From Myceligenerans indicum (lineage in GTDB: Bacteria > Actinomycetota > Actinomycetes > Actinomycetales > Cellulomonadaceae), in NCBI RefSeq assembly GCF_016742955.1, contig NZ_JABBYC010000019.1, positions 1 through 64,000 on the forward strand: a stretch of 64,000 nt of DNA, in the 5' to 3' direction. Positions 25,125-32,992 of the stretch are shown here, piece by piece. Each line of letters starts with the position of its first letter. Within the stretch, counting starts at the first letter, position 1. The notes under the pieces were generated by a model. That model searched no databases and had not been told where the DNA came from. It saw only the letters and a program-made list of their open reading frames with translations. The translations under genes were made by a program, and so were the position numbers.

Positions 25125-25754
25125 GTGAACCGTTCCCTCGTGCTGGGCCTCTCCAGGCTGGTCGTCGGTTTCCTCGGGCTCTGCGCGGTGGTGGCGGACG
25201 CCGCCGTGCTCGCCGACAGGGGCACTCTGACCTGGTACAACTTCTTCAGCTACTTCACGATCGAGAGCAACGTCCTCATCGCCCTCGTGCTGATCGGACT
25301 GGGCGCGTTCGGCCGGGGGCCCCAGGTTCCGCGCAACCGCGTCGTCCAGGCGTTGCGCGGCGCCGCCACCCTCTACATCTCGATGACCGGGGTGATCTTC
25401 GCGACGCTGCTCGCGGGGATCGAGGGGCTTCCCCTGACCGCGACCCCGTGGGGCAACGTCGTGCTGCACTACCTGATACCGGTCGCTGCCCTGATCGACT
25501 GGCTGTTCGATCCGCCGCAGGTCGCGGTGACGCGTCGCACGCTGATCGTGTGGCTGCTCTACCCGCTCGCCTACACGGCGTGGGCACTGGTCCGGGGCAG
25601 CCTCGACGGCTGGTACCCGTACCCCTTCCTCGATGCCGCCGCCCGGGGGTACGCGCCGGTGCTCGCCACGATCGTGTTCCTCGGGGCGGGGGTCTTCGCG
25701 GCGGGGTGGCTGCTGAGCGTGATCGCGCGCCGCCGGGCGCGGCTGATCAGGTGA
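25125..25754 (+). CDS. Pr6Pr family (FAR-17a/AIG1-like) membrane protein
   Basis: The 209-residue protein has six predicted helices and the family landmarks WYNFFSYFTIESNV, HYLIPVAALIDWLF and YPLAYTAWALVRG. Eukaryotic relatives (AIG1/ADTRP) hydrolyse fatty-acid esters, and bacterial function is unproven. The GTG start is preceded by TAGTGT (25113-25118) with a 6-bp gap, so it is probably leaderless. Its stop codon lies in a 15-bp tandem duplication shared with the convergent PAP2 gene. Confidence 0.85.
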   Translation: MNRSLVLGLSRLVVGFLGLCAVVADAAVLADRGTLTWYNFFSYFTIESNVLIALVLIGLGAFGRGPQVPRNRVVQALRGAATLYISMTGVIFATLLAGIEGLPLTATPWGNVVLHYLIPVAALIDWLFDPPQVAVTRRTLIVWLLYPLAYTAWALVRGSLDGWYPYPFLDAAARGYAPVLATIVFLGAGVFAAGWLLSVIARRRARLIR

Positions 25755-25772
25755 GTTCTGATCAGGTGAGTT
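25743..25772. repeat. 15-bp tandem duplication covering two stop codons
   Basis: CTGATCAGGTGAGTT is present twice head to tail (25743-25757, 25758-25772). The first copy contains the Pr6Pr stop, and the second contains the stop of the convergent PAP2 gene. Confidence 0.9.
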
Positions 25773-26658
25773 CGGGGGGTGCCGACGCCGGGTGCTCGGA
25801 CGCGGGGTCCGTGCGCGTGGCGGCGAGGTCCGGCCAGTGCAGGGCGGTGAGCGAGACGCACACGGCGAGAAAGCCCATCAGCCACCCCGCCGGGATGTCG
25901 CTGAGCCAGTGGTAGCCCATCCAGGCCACCAGGGGGCCGCTGACGGCGAGCAGCGCGGCCACGGCGGCCATGCCCCGGCGCAGCCGGTGCGGGTCCGGGC
26001 GGAGCCCTGCCGACCCGTACAGCAGGAACACCACCATCGTGGCGGTGAACGCCGTGTTGGCGGCGTGCCCGGACGGGAACGCCTGCCCTCCGGCATGCAG
26101 CATGTCGATCCCGGTCACAGGGCTGGAGCGGCCCAGGCCGAACTTCACGGGGTAGCCGATCGCCCCGATCGTCACGAGCCCGGCCATCACGGCGTACAGG
26201 GGCCGCATCCGGCCCCGGCGGTGGGCGACGAGCGCGGCCACGCCCATGACGACGGGGACCGTCGCCCAGCGCTCGCCCGTGACGAACGCCTGGACCTCGA
26301 GGAAGGTGGCCATCCCGCCCCGTGCCTGGTGGGCGTAGACCCACTCACGGGCGGCGGCGTCCGCGGCGACGAGAGGCCCGGCGCTGACCACCTGCAGCAC
26401 CATCCAGACGAACGTGAGTGCCAGGACGACGCCGATGGTCGCCGGAGCGATCCACGGCTGCGCCACGGCGCCGCTCCTGGCGGAACGCAGATCGGTGCGG
26501 ACGCGGCCGACGACGTCGGCCACGCGGCGTGCGCCGGCGGGTTCCGCGGCCGCCGCGCGCTGCGCCGGGTCCGTCGCCGGGAGCGCGCCCGCGTCCGGCA
26601 GCCCCCGTCCCGCTACGGCACCGTACGGTGCGCCCTGAGCCCCCTGAAATCGCAACAT
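25762..26658 (-). CDS. PAP2-family phosphatase (membrane)
   Basis: The 298-residue membrane protein carries the PAP2 motifs KFGLGRSSP, FPSGHAANT and GYHWLSDIPAGW with the catalytic His, so it is likely a lipid phosphate or isoprenyl diphosphate phosphatase facing outward. The ATG at 26658 has TAGGAT (plus-strand 26667-26672) 8 bp upstream and no ribosome-binding site. The first 90 residues are polar and low complexity. A second PAP2 gene with nearly the same motifs is at 32060, suggesting an old duplication. Confidence 0.88.
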   Translation of the reverse strand: MLRFQGAQGAPYGAVAGRGLPDAGALPATDPAQRAAAAEPAGARRVADVVGRVRTDLRSARSGAVAQPWIAPATIGVVLALTFVWMVLQVVSAGPLVAADAAAREWVYAHQARGGMATFLEVQAFVTGERWATVPVVMGVAALVAHRRGRMRPLYAVMAGLVTIGAIGYPVKFGLGRSSPVTGIDMLHAGGQAFPSGHAANTAFTATMVVFLLYGSAGLRPDPHRLRRGMAAVAALLAVSGPLVAWMGYHWLSDIPAGWLMGFLAVCVSLTALHWPDLAATRTDPASEHPASAPPELT

Positions 26659-26776
26659 TGCCCACGATCCTATGGTCGTGCCCCTGCGATCAGACCGTCT
26701 CGTGCCCGGGTCGCACGAGAGCTTCACACGGGGCCCGGCAATGGTTATGTCGCCGTGATATTCGCAGGTCACAAAA

Positions 26777-26790
26777 GTGCGGTGAATCAC
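26777..26790. promoter_or_regulatory. Possible CRP/FNR-type site in an AT-richer pocket
   Basis: GTGCGGTGAATCAC fits GTG-N8-CAC, a loose CRP-like pattern, in the 182-bp gap between the PAP2 and RibD-like genes. The surrounding 26745-26792 is less GC-rich than its neighbours and can form an imperfect stem. Nothing else was seen in this gap. Confidence 0.25.
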
Positions 26791-26840
26791 TGGTGCCACC
26801 CGACAGGGCCTGGCGCGGCGCCGCCTGAGAAACTGAGGCC

Positions 26841-27560
26841 ATGCCCCCGCGCCCGTACGTCCTGATGTCGGTGGCGGCGTCTCTCGACGGGTACATCGAC
26901 GACGCCGGACCGGAGCGGCTCCTGCTCTCGGACGCCGCGGACTTCGACCGTGTCGACGCCGTGCGCGCACAGATGGACGCGATCCTCGTCGGCGCCGGCA
27001 CGATCCGGGCGGACGACCCCCGCCTCGAGGTGCGTTCCGCGGTACGCCGTGCCGAGCGAGCGGCCGGCTCGCGGCCGGCCACGCCGCTGAAGGCCACGGT
27101 CACGGCCGGCGGAGGGCTCGACCCGGGGGCCCGGTTCTTCGGCGGGGACGCCGCCAAGGTCGTCTACACGACCGACGTGGCCGCGCGGCAGGTGGGCGCC
27201 GGCCTCGGCGGTGCGGCCGACGTCGTGGCCCTCGGGCCGCGGATCGACCCGGGGGCGATCCTCGCCGACCTTGCCGGCCGCGGCGTCGAACGCCTGATGG
27301 TGGAGGGCGGCGGCAGGGTCCACACGCTGTTCCTGACCGCCGGGCTGGTCGACGAACTGCACGTCGTGCTCGCGCCCTTCTTCATCGGGGACGCCGCCGC
27401 GCCCCGGTTCGCCGGGCCCGGCATGTTCCCGCAGGATTCCGCCCACCCGATGAAGCTGCTCGAGGCCCGGCCCATGGGGGACCTCGTCCTGCTGCGTTAC
27501 GCACCGGAATCCGCCCGGGTCACCGGTGACGCGGCCGCGAGGCCGGGGGCCGCGCCGTGA
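26841..27560 (+). CDS. RibD C-terminal-type pyrimidine reductase (DHFR fold)
   Basis: The 239-residue stand-alone reductase domain has YVLMSVAASLDGYI, DAILVGAGTIRADDPRLEV and VERLMVEGGGRVHTLFL, the hallmarks of 5-amino-6-ribosylamino-uracil-phosphate reductase and its relatives. It uses NADPH. It overlaps the following deaminase gene by 4 bp, so the two halves of a RibD-like activity are encoded separately and in reverse order compared with fused RibD. Whether it makes riboflavin or a specialised pteridine/deazaflavin is not visible. Confidence 0.85.
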   Translation: MPPRPYVLMSVAASLDGYIDDAGPERLLLSDAADFDRVDAVRAQMDAILVGAGTIRADDPRLEVRSAVRRAERAAGSRPATPLKATVTAGGGLDPGARFFGGDAAKVVYTTDVAARQVGAGLGGAADVVALGPRIDPGAILADLAGRGVERLMVEGGGRVHTLFLTAGLVDELHVVLAPFFIGDAAAPRFAGPGMFPQDSAHPMKLLEARPMGDLVLLRYAPESARVTGDAAARPGAAP

Positions 27561-28036
27561 CCGGCAGCGGTGCGGGCGCCGCGCGGGGGACGTCCGCCGA
27601 TCGTGAGCTGCTGCTCGAGGCGATCGCGCTGGCCCGGCGGTGTCCGCCGTCGGACACGGCCTTCAGCGTCGGTGCGATCATCGTGGCCGACGACGGCGAG
27701 GAGCTCGGGCGCGGCTGGTCGCGCCGGCACGGCCCGACCGAGCACGCCGAGGAGGCGGCGCTGGCCCAGGTGACGGGCGATGACCGCCTCCGGCTCCGGA
27801 CCGCCACGATCTACACGTCGCTCGAACCGTGCAGCAAGCGGGCGTCCCGCGCGGTGACGTGCACGGAGCACATCCTGGCCGCCGGGATCGGGCGGATCGT
27901 GTACGCCTGGTCGGAGCCCGCGCTGTTCGTCGAGGGCCATGGCGCGGAGCTCCTGCGGCGAGCGGGCCGTACGGTGATCCAGTTCGCCGACCTGGCCGAC
28001 GCGGCCCGCGAGCCCAACCTTCACCTCCTGAGCTGA
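27557..28036 (+). CDS. RibD N-terminal-type / CDA-like deaminase
   Basis: The 159-residue zinc deaminase has the metal site EHAEEAAL (His-Ala-Glu) and SLEPCSKRASRAVTC (two Cys), as in riboflavin-pathway and dCMP deaminases. It probably deaminates the pyrimidine intermediate handled by the neighbouring reductase. The GTG start overlaps the reductase stop (GTGA). It is convergent with glpD, 4 bp away. Confidence 0.85.
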   Translation: MTGSGAGAARGTSADRELLLEAIALARRCPPSDTAFSVGAIIVADDGEELGRGWSRRHGPTEHAEEAALAQVTGDDRLRLRTATIYTSLEPCSKRASRAVTCTEHILAAGIGRIVYAWSEPALFVEGHGAELLRRAGRTVIQFADLADAAREPNLHLLS

Positions 28037-28040
28037 ACGG

Positions 28041-29630
28041 TCACCGGCCGGCCGCTTCGGCGACGATCTCCGAGACCTCCGCGGCCAGGGCCGCCCGGTC
28101 GGACGGGACCAGGCCGATGCGGGTGCGGCGGTCCAGGACGTCGTCGGCGTCCAGCGCACCCTCGTGGGTGACCGCCCACTCGATCTCCGCCCGCGCGATC
28201 CGCAGGTGCCCGACGGGCGTCGCGGCCGAGCGCGTGCGTGCGGCACCGACCACCCGGCCCGCCTCCGCGCCGTGCCGTGCGACGACCCCGGCCCACAGCC
28301 TCTCGTCCGTCCCGGACGGGGGCGCGGTCCTGTCGGCCGTCGTCGTCCCCGGGGCCGCGTCCGCTCCGACGAGCGGGAGCGTGTGCGTGCGGCACCCGGC
28401 GGCCGGAAGGCTCGCGTGCCGCACGGCGGCGTCGACCGCGTCCTGCGCCATCTGGCGGTACGTGGTGAGCTTGCCGCCCAGCACGTTCACCGCGCCGGTT
28501 CCCTCCGACACGGCCACCAGATGCCGTCGGGACACGTCGGAGGTGCCGCGTCCGGCGTCGCCCGGCCCGCCGGTGTCGACCAGCGGGCGCAGCCCGGCGT
28601 ACGCGCCGATGACGTCGTCACCGGTGAGCGGCACCTCCATCACGCGGGAGACCGTCGACAGCAGGAAGTCGACCTCCGCGGGGGTCGGCTCGGCGACGTC
28701 GGGCACCGGACCGGGCGCCTCCTCGTCCGTCAGCCCCACGAACACCCGGCCGTGCTGCTGCGGCAGGGCGAACACGAAACGGCTGACCGAGCCCGGCAGC
28801 GGAACCATCAGTCCGGCGCGCGGGTTGCCCAGGCGCTCGGCAGGGATGACGACGTGCGTGCCCCGGCTCGGCCGGAGCCGCACCGACGGGTCGACCGCGC
28901 CCGCCCAGACACCGGTCGCGTTGACCACCACGCGGGCCCGGACGCTCAGGCCCTCGCCGGTGATCGCGCAGGTCAGATCGGCGCCGTCGGACCGGATCCG
29001 ATCCGCCCGCAGCCTGGTCAGCACCCGCGCGCCCAGTCCGGCCGCCGTGCGGGCGAGGGCCACGACCAGCCGGGCGTCGTCCACGAGCTGTCCGTCGTGG
29101 CCGAGGATCCCGCCGCGCAGGCCCCCGGGCGCCAGAGCGGGTGCGAGGCGGAGCGCCTCCCCGGCGCTCGCGCGCCGCCACGAGGGCAGGACCGACGACG
29201 GCGTTCCCGCGCCCCGGCGCAGCACGTCGCCCAGCGACATGCCGACGGCGGAGGTGACGACCTGCCGGGCGGACACCGGGGGGACGGCCGGAACGAGCTG
29301 GCCGAGCGGGCGAACCAGGTGCGGGGCGATCCGCGTCATGAGCAGGTGCCGCTCGCGGGCGCTCTCGCGGGCGACGCCGATGTCGCCCGTCGCGAGGTAG
29401 CGCAGTCCTCCGTGCACGAGCTTCGAGCTGAACCGGGACGTTCCCCAGGCCAGGTCGCGCGCCTCCACGAGCGCCACGGACAGGCCACGCGCCGCGGCGT
29501 CGAGCGCCACCCCCGCGCCCGTGACGCCTCCGCCGACGACGAGCACGTCGACCTCGGTGGAGGCCAGCTCGTCGATCTCGCGGGCGCGCCGCGCGGCGTG
29601 GAGCGCGGTCGACGGCCGGGGGCGGGTCAT
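28041..29630 (-). CDS. glpD: FAD-dependent glycerol-3-phosphate dehydrogenase
   Basis: The 529-residue flavoenzyme has the dinucleotide site VLVVGGGVTGAG (29-40), EARDLAWGTSRFSSKLVHGGLRYL, and C-terminal LGGKLTTYRQMAQDAV, all typical of GlpD. It oxidises sn-glycerol-3-phosphate to DHAP and passes electrons to the quinone pool. The chosen ATG overlaps the stop of the TetR gene by ATGA, making a two-gene operon. DHAP is the acceptor substrate in alkyl-DHAP synthesis, which links it to the divergent flavoprotein gene. Confidence 0.92.
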   Translation of the reverse strand: MTRPRPSTALHAARRAREIDELASTEVDVLVVGGGVTGAGVALDAAARGLSVALVEARDLAWGTSRFSSKLVHGGLRYLATGDIGVARESARERHLLMTRIAPHLVRPLGQLVPAVPPVSARQVVTSAVGMSLGDVLRRGAGTPSSVLPSWRRASAGEALRLAPALAPGGLRGGILGHDGQLVDDARLVVALARTAAGLGARVLTRLRADRIRSDGADLTCAITGEGLSVRARVVVNATGVWAGAVDPSVRLRPSRGTHVVIPAERLGNPRAGLMVPLPGSVSRFVFALPQQHGRVFVGLTDEEAPGPVPDVAEPTPAEVDFLLSTVSRVMEVPLTGDDVIGAYAGLRPLVDTGGPGDAGRGTSDVSRRHLVAVSEGTGAVNVLGGKLTTYRQMAQDAVDAAVRHASLPAAGCRTHTLPLVGADAAPGTTTADRTAPPSGTDERLWAGVVARHGAEAGRVVGAARTRSAATPVGHLRIARAEIEWAVTHEGALDADDVLDRRTRIGLVPSDRAALAAEVSEIVAEAAGR

Positions 29631-30295
29631 GGCCGCAGGTAGGCGTCGAGGGCGCGGGACAGTTCGGCGCGCCAGGTCTCCGGGTCGACGAGGTCGGCCA
29701 CCGTCGGGCCCGAGAGCAGCGCGCCCTGGGAGATGATCAGCACCATCAGTGCCATGTCGTGCGTGTCCCCGGCGCGAACCGTCCCGCCGGGCTGCGCGGC
29801 GCCGAGCGCCGCGGCGATCCACTCGTGGATGACGCGTTGCGACCGGCCGATGCGCTGGAGGGTGTAGCGGGTGAACACCTCGGGCTCGTGCCGCAGCAGG
29901 CGCTGGAAGACGGGGTCGGCGCGGAACAGGTCGCCGAACGCCAGGACGCCGTCGACGATCTCGGTGCGGCCGGGTGTACCGGTGCCGCCGCCGGGATCAC
30001 TTCCCGGACCATTTGCGCGAGGCCGGCTCGCCCGGGCGACGAGCCGCTGGGCGCGGTGACCGAGCAGTGCGCGGACGACGTCGTCGGACGACTGGAACCG
30101 GCGGTAGACGGTGGGGCGGCTGACCTCGGCCTCCCTGGCGAGCTCGGCGATCGTCAGCCCCTTCAGGCCTCGCGTGGCGACCAGGTGGGCGGCCGCCTCG
30201 AGGAGGCGCAGGCCGATGGTGTCGGAGGAGGGGTCGCGGCCCGGCGGTCCGGCGTCGACGGCGGGGCCCTCGGGCAGTGCGTTACGAACTGACAT
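29627..30295 (-). CDS. TetR-family regulator of the glpD / AGPS-like locus
   Basis: The 222-residue protein has its helix-turn-helix at about 48-72 (ELAREAEVSRPTVYRRFQSSDDVV). The start at 30295 is preferred; an ATG at 30307 is possible. Only 20 bp separate it from the divergent oxidase ATG, so both promoters overlap. Neither gene has a ribosome-binding site, pointing to leaderless transcripts. Position and orientation match Rv2250c between Rv2249c (glpD1) and Rv2251. Confidence 0.88.
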   Translation of the reverse strand: MSVRNALPEGPAVDAGPPGRDPSSDTIGLRLLEAAAHLVATRGLKGLTIAELAREAEVSRPTVYRRFQSSDDVVRALLGHRAQRLVARASRPRANGPGSDPGGGTGTPGRTEIVDGVLAFGDLFRADPVFQRLLRHEPEVFTRYTLQRIGRSQRVIHEWIAAALGAAQPGGTVRAGDTHDMALMVLIISQGALLSGPTVADLVDPETWRAELSRALDAYLRP

Positions 30296-30305
30296 GATGT
30301 GTAAC
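30281..30305. promoter_or_regulatory. Overlapping divergent promoters and candidate TetR operator
   Basis: GTTAC (30281-30285) and GTAAC (30301-30305) are inverted around 15 bp in the AT-richer gap between the divergent TetR and flavoprotein genes. TAACAC (30302-30307) lies 8 bp before the oxidase ATG and could be its -10 element. Confidence 0.5.
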
Positions 30306-30315
30306 ACTGTAATGC

Positions 30316-31947
30316 ATGACCGAGAAGAGTGAACTCCTCGACATGCGCTGGGACGGCTGGGGCGACCCCGCCCGGGCCGCGGAGAAGCTGCCCGGTGGCG
30401 TCAAGCTCCTGCTCACCGCCGTGCTGGGGCACAAGCCCCGGCGATCCGGGACGATCGGGCTCGCCGAGGTCGAGCTCACCGGCCCGGCGCTCGACCCGGC
30501 CGACGAGCAGGCGCTCGCGGCCGTCGTCGGGGCCGAGCACGTCCGCACGGACCATGACACCCGCGTGCTGCACGCCGGGGGCAAGTCCACCCCGGATCTC
30601 GTGCGCCGCCGCGAGCGCCGGCAGGCCGTGCCGGGTGCGGTCGTGCTGCCGGGAGGTGAGGAGGAGGTGGCCGCGGTGCTGCGGGTGGCCGCCGAGCGTG
30701 GGCTCGCCGTGGTCCCGTTCGGGGGCGGGACGGCTGTGACCGGGGGGCTGGCTCCGGAGGCGGGGGGTCATCGCGGCGTGGTCAGCGTTGATCTGCGCCG
30801 GCTGGCCGGCCTGGAGGTGCTCGACGACGTGTCGGGTGAGGCGACGTTCTGGGCGGGTACGCGCGGGCCGGCCGCGGAGGCGGCTCTGGCGGAGCGTGGT
30901 TTCGAGCTGGGGCATCTTCCGCAGAGCTTCGAGTTCGCCTCGCTGGGCGGGTTCGCGGCGATGCGTTCGTCGGGGCAGAACTCGGCCGGTCACGGGCGGT
31001 TCGATGCGATGGTGACGGGGCTGCGGGTGGTGACGCCGACCGGGACGCTGGATCTCGGCCGGGCTCCGGGTTCCGCGGCGGGGCCGGATCTGGCGAGGGT
31101 GTTCCTGGGGTCGGAGGGGGTGTTCGGTGTCATCACGCAGGTGCGGCTGCGGGTGCACGAGACCCCGGTGGAGCGGTGCTTCGACGCGTTCACGTTCTCG
31201 GACTTCCGCTCCGGTGCGGACGCGCTGCGCCGGGTGGTGCAGGCGGGGACGGGGCCGACGGTGATCCGGCTGTCCGACGAGGCGGAGACGGCCGTGTCGC
31301 TCGCGCAGGTGGGGAGTATCGGCAAGGCGTTGAGCAAGGGCTGTACGGCGGTCGTGCTGCACGAGGGGCCCGCGGGGTCGGCTGGGGCGCGGCGTGAGGC
31401 GACGGTCGCCGTGCTGCGGGCGGCGGGCGGGCGGCCGGCGTCGCGCAAGCTGGCGGAGGCCTGGGACCACGGCCGGTTCGGGGCGCCGTACCTGCGGGAC
31501 ACGCTGCTGGAGCACGGGGTGTTCGTGGAGACCCTGGAGACGGCCACGACCTGGTCGCGGCTGCACGTGCTGCGGGCGGCGGTGACCGGCGCGCTGGCGG
31601 AGGGGTTCGGTGCGGCGGGCGCCCGGTACCGCATCCTGTGCCATGTGTCGCACGTCTACCCGACGGGGGCGTCGTTGTACTTCACGGTGGTGGCGGGGCT
31701 GGGCGGTGACATGGCTGCCGCGTGGGCTCCGGTCAAGGCGCGGGTGAACGACGCGATCATGGCGGCGGGCGGGACGATCTCGCACCACCACGGTGTCGGG
31801 GCGGATCATGCCCCGTGGCTGGAGCGGGAGATCGGGGAGCACGGCTTGCGCGTCCTGCGTGCGATCAAGCGGGAGCTGGACCCTGACGCCATCATGAATC
31901 CCGGTGCGCTCCTTCCTCCGGAGCGGCGGCCGGACGGGCCGGCGTAG
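30316..31947 (+). CDS. Alkyl-DHAP-synthase-like FAD-binding oxidase
   Basis: The 543-residue VAO/PCMH-family flavoprotein has the FAD motif VVPFGGGTAVTGG near 133-145 and the AGPS-like segments LPQSFEFASLGGFAAMRSSGQNSAGHGR and GGTISHHHGVGADHAPWL, where the His-rich loop is characteristic of alkyl-dihydroxyacetone-phosphate synthase. The mycobacterial counterpart is Rv2251. It could build ether lipid precursors from acyl-DHAP, or oxidise a related hydroxy acid. It lies divergent from the TetR/glpD pair, with lipid phosphatase and kinase genes downstream. Confidence 0.85.
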   Translation: MTEKSELLDMRWDGWGDPARAAEKLPGGVKLLLTAVLGHKPRRSGTIGLAEVELTGPALDPADEQALAAVVGAEHVRTDHDTRVLHAGGKSTPDLVRRRERRQAVPGAVVLPGGEEEVAAVLRVAAERGLAVVPFGGGTAVTGGLAPEAGGHRGVVSVDLRRLAGLEVLDDVSGEATFWAGTRGPAAEAALAERGFELGHLPQSFEFASLGGFAAMRSSGQNSAGHGRFDAMVTGLRVVTPTGTLDLGRAPGSAAGPDLARVFLGSEGVFGVITQVRLRVHETPVERCFDAFTFSDFRSGADALRRVVQAGTGPTVIRLSDEAETAVSLAQVGSIGKALSKGCTAVVLHEGPAGSAGARREATVAVLRAAGGRPASRKLAEAWDHGRFGAPYLRDTLLEHGVFVETLETATTWSRLHVLRAAVTGALAEGFGAAGARYRILCHVSHVYPTGASLYFTVVAGLGGDMAAAWAPVKARVNDAIMAAGGTISHHHGVGADHAPWLEREIGEHGLRVLRAIKRELDPDAIMNPGALLPPERRPDGPA

Positions 31948-32059
31948 TGCGCGGCCGGCGGCGTGGCGGGGCGCAGGCGTCCTGGTGGGGCCGGCCGTCG
32001 GGTCCGCCGCCGTGTCGGACCGGTCGGGCCGGTCGGGCCGGGGCCGTAGGATCGGGCGC

Positions 32060-32767
32060 GTGAACGGTGTTCCGCGGGCCATGGTGTGGGTCGGGGGCGT
32101 GTCCGCGGTGCTGCTCGCGCTCGGCACCTGGCAGGTGGCGGTGTCCGGCGTGTTCGTCTCGGCGGACTGGGACTTTCATCTGTGGGCGCAGGCCCACCTC
32201 CCGGCGGGTGGGTGGAAGTGGCTGCTGGATGCCTTCGCCAGTGTCACCGGTGAGCGGCTGTTCACGTTGCCGGTGCTGTTCCTGTCGGGCGGCTGGCTGG
32301 CGTTGCGGGGGCGGGACTGGCGGCCGCTGGTCTCCGTGGTGGCGGGGCTCGCGGTCATCGCGGTCGTGGGCTACTCGATCAAGTTCGGCCTGGGGCGCAC
32401 GATGCCGTACACCGGGATGGACGTGCTGCACGGTGGCGGGCGGGCCTGGCCGTCGGGCCATGTCGCGAACGCCACCTACACCTGGGCGATGGCCGGGATC
32501 CTGCTCATCGGCGAGCGGGGTCTGTGGCCACGGCGTGCCTGGTTCGCGCCCTGGATGGTGGCGTCCGCTCTCGTGGCGCTCGCCTGCGGGTGGGTGATGG
32601 CTCGGGTCGACTACCACTGGATCAGCGACATCCCCGGTGGGTGGGTGCTCGGCCTGCTGGCGCTGGCGGTGTCGGTCACCGTCCTGCACCGTGGCCTGCC
32701 GATCCCGATGCGGGCGCCGTGGGCGCTCCGTCTGCGGGGGCGGCTGTTCACCGAGCCGGTTCGCTGA
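32060..32767 (+). CDS. PAP2-family phosphatase (membrane), second copy
   Basis: The 235-residue protein has about six helices and PAP2 motifs KFGLGRTMP, WPSGHVANATY and DYHWISDIPGGW. It lies between the AGPS-like oxidase and the diacylglycerol kinase, so a phosphatidate or alkyl-phosphatidate substrate is plausible. The GTG start has TAGGAT (32047-32052) 7 bp upstream and no ribosome-binding site (leaderless). It is similar in motif spelling to the PAP2 protein at 25762-26658. Confidence 0.86.
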   Translation: MNGVPRAMVWVGGVSAVLLALGTWQVAVSGVFVSADWDFHLWAQAHLPAGGWKWLLDAFASVTGERLFTLPVLFLSGGWLALRGRDWRPLVSVVAGLAVIAVVGYSIKFGLGRTMPYTGMDVLHGGGRAWPSGHVANATYTWAMAGILLIGERGLWPRRAWFAPWMVASALVALACGWVMARVDYHWISDIPGGWVLGLLALAVSVTVLHRGLPIPMRAPWALRLRGRLFTEPVR

Positions 32768-32992
32768 CCGTCCCCCCGGCCGCGGGTTCCTCGCCGTCGG
32801 GGCGCGGCGCCCCAGGGCGGCATCCGTTCCCGGTGGTCCGCTTCGGTGGACGTCCTGACGTCGCCGAACCCCGAACCGGCATCCTGTCCGGATCGTGACT
32901 TGCGGGCGACCGGATTTTGGTCCTCGGTCCGCTAACATCCACGAGAGCCCTCACAAGGGGCATCAACTGACCAGGTCCACCCGGGAGGGGAC

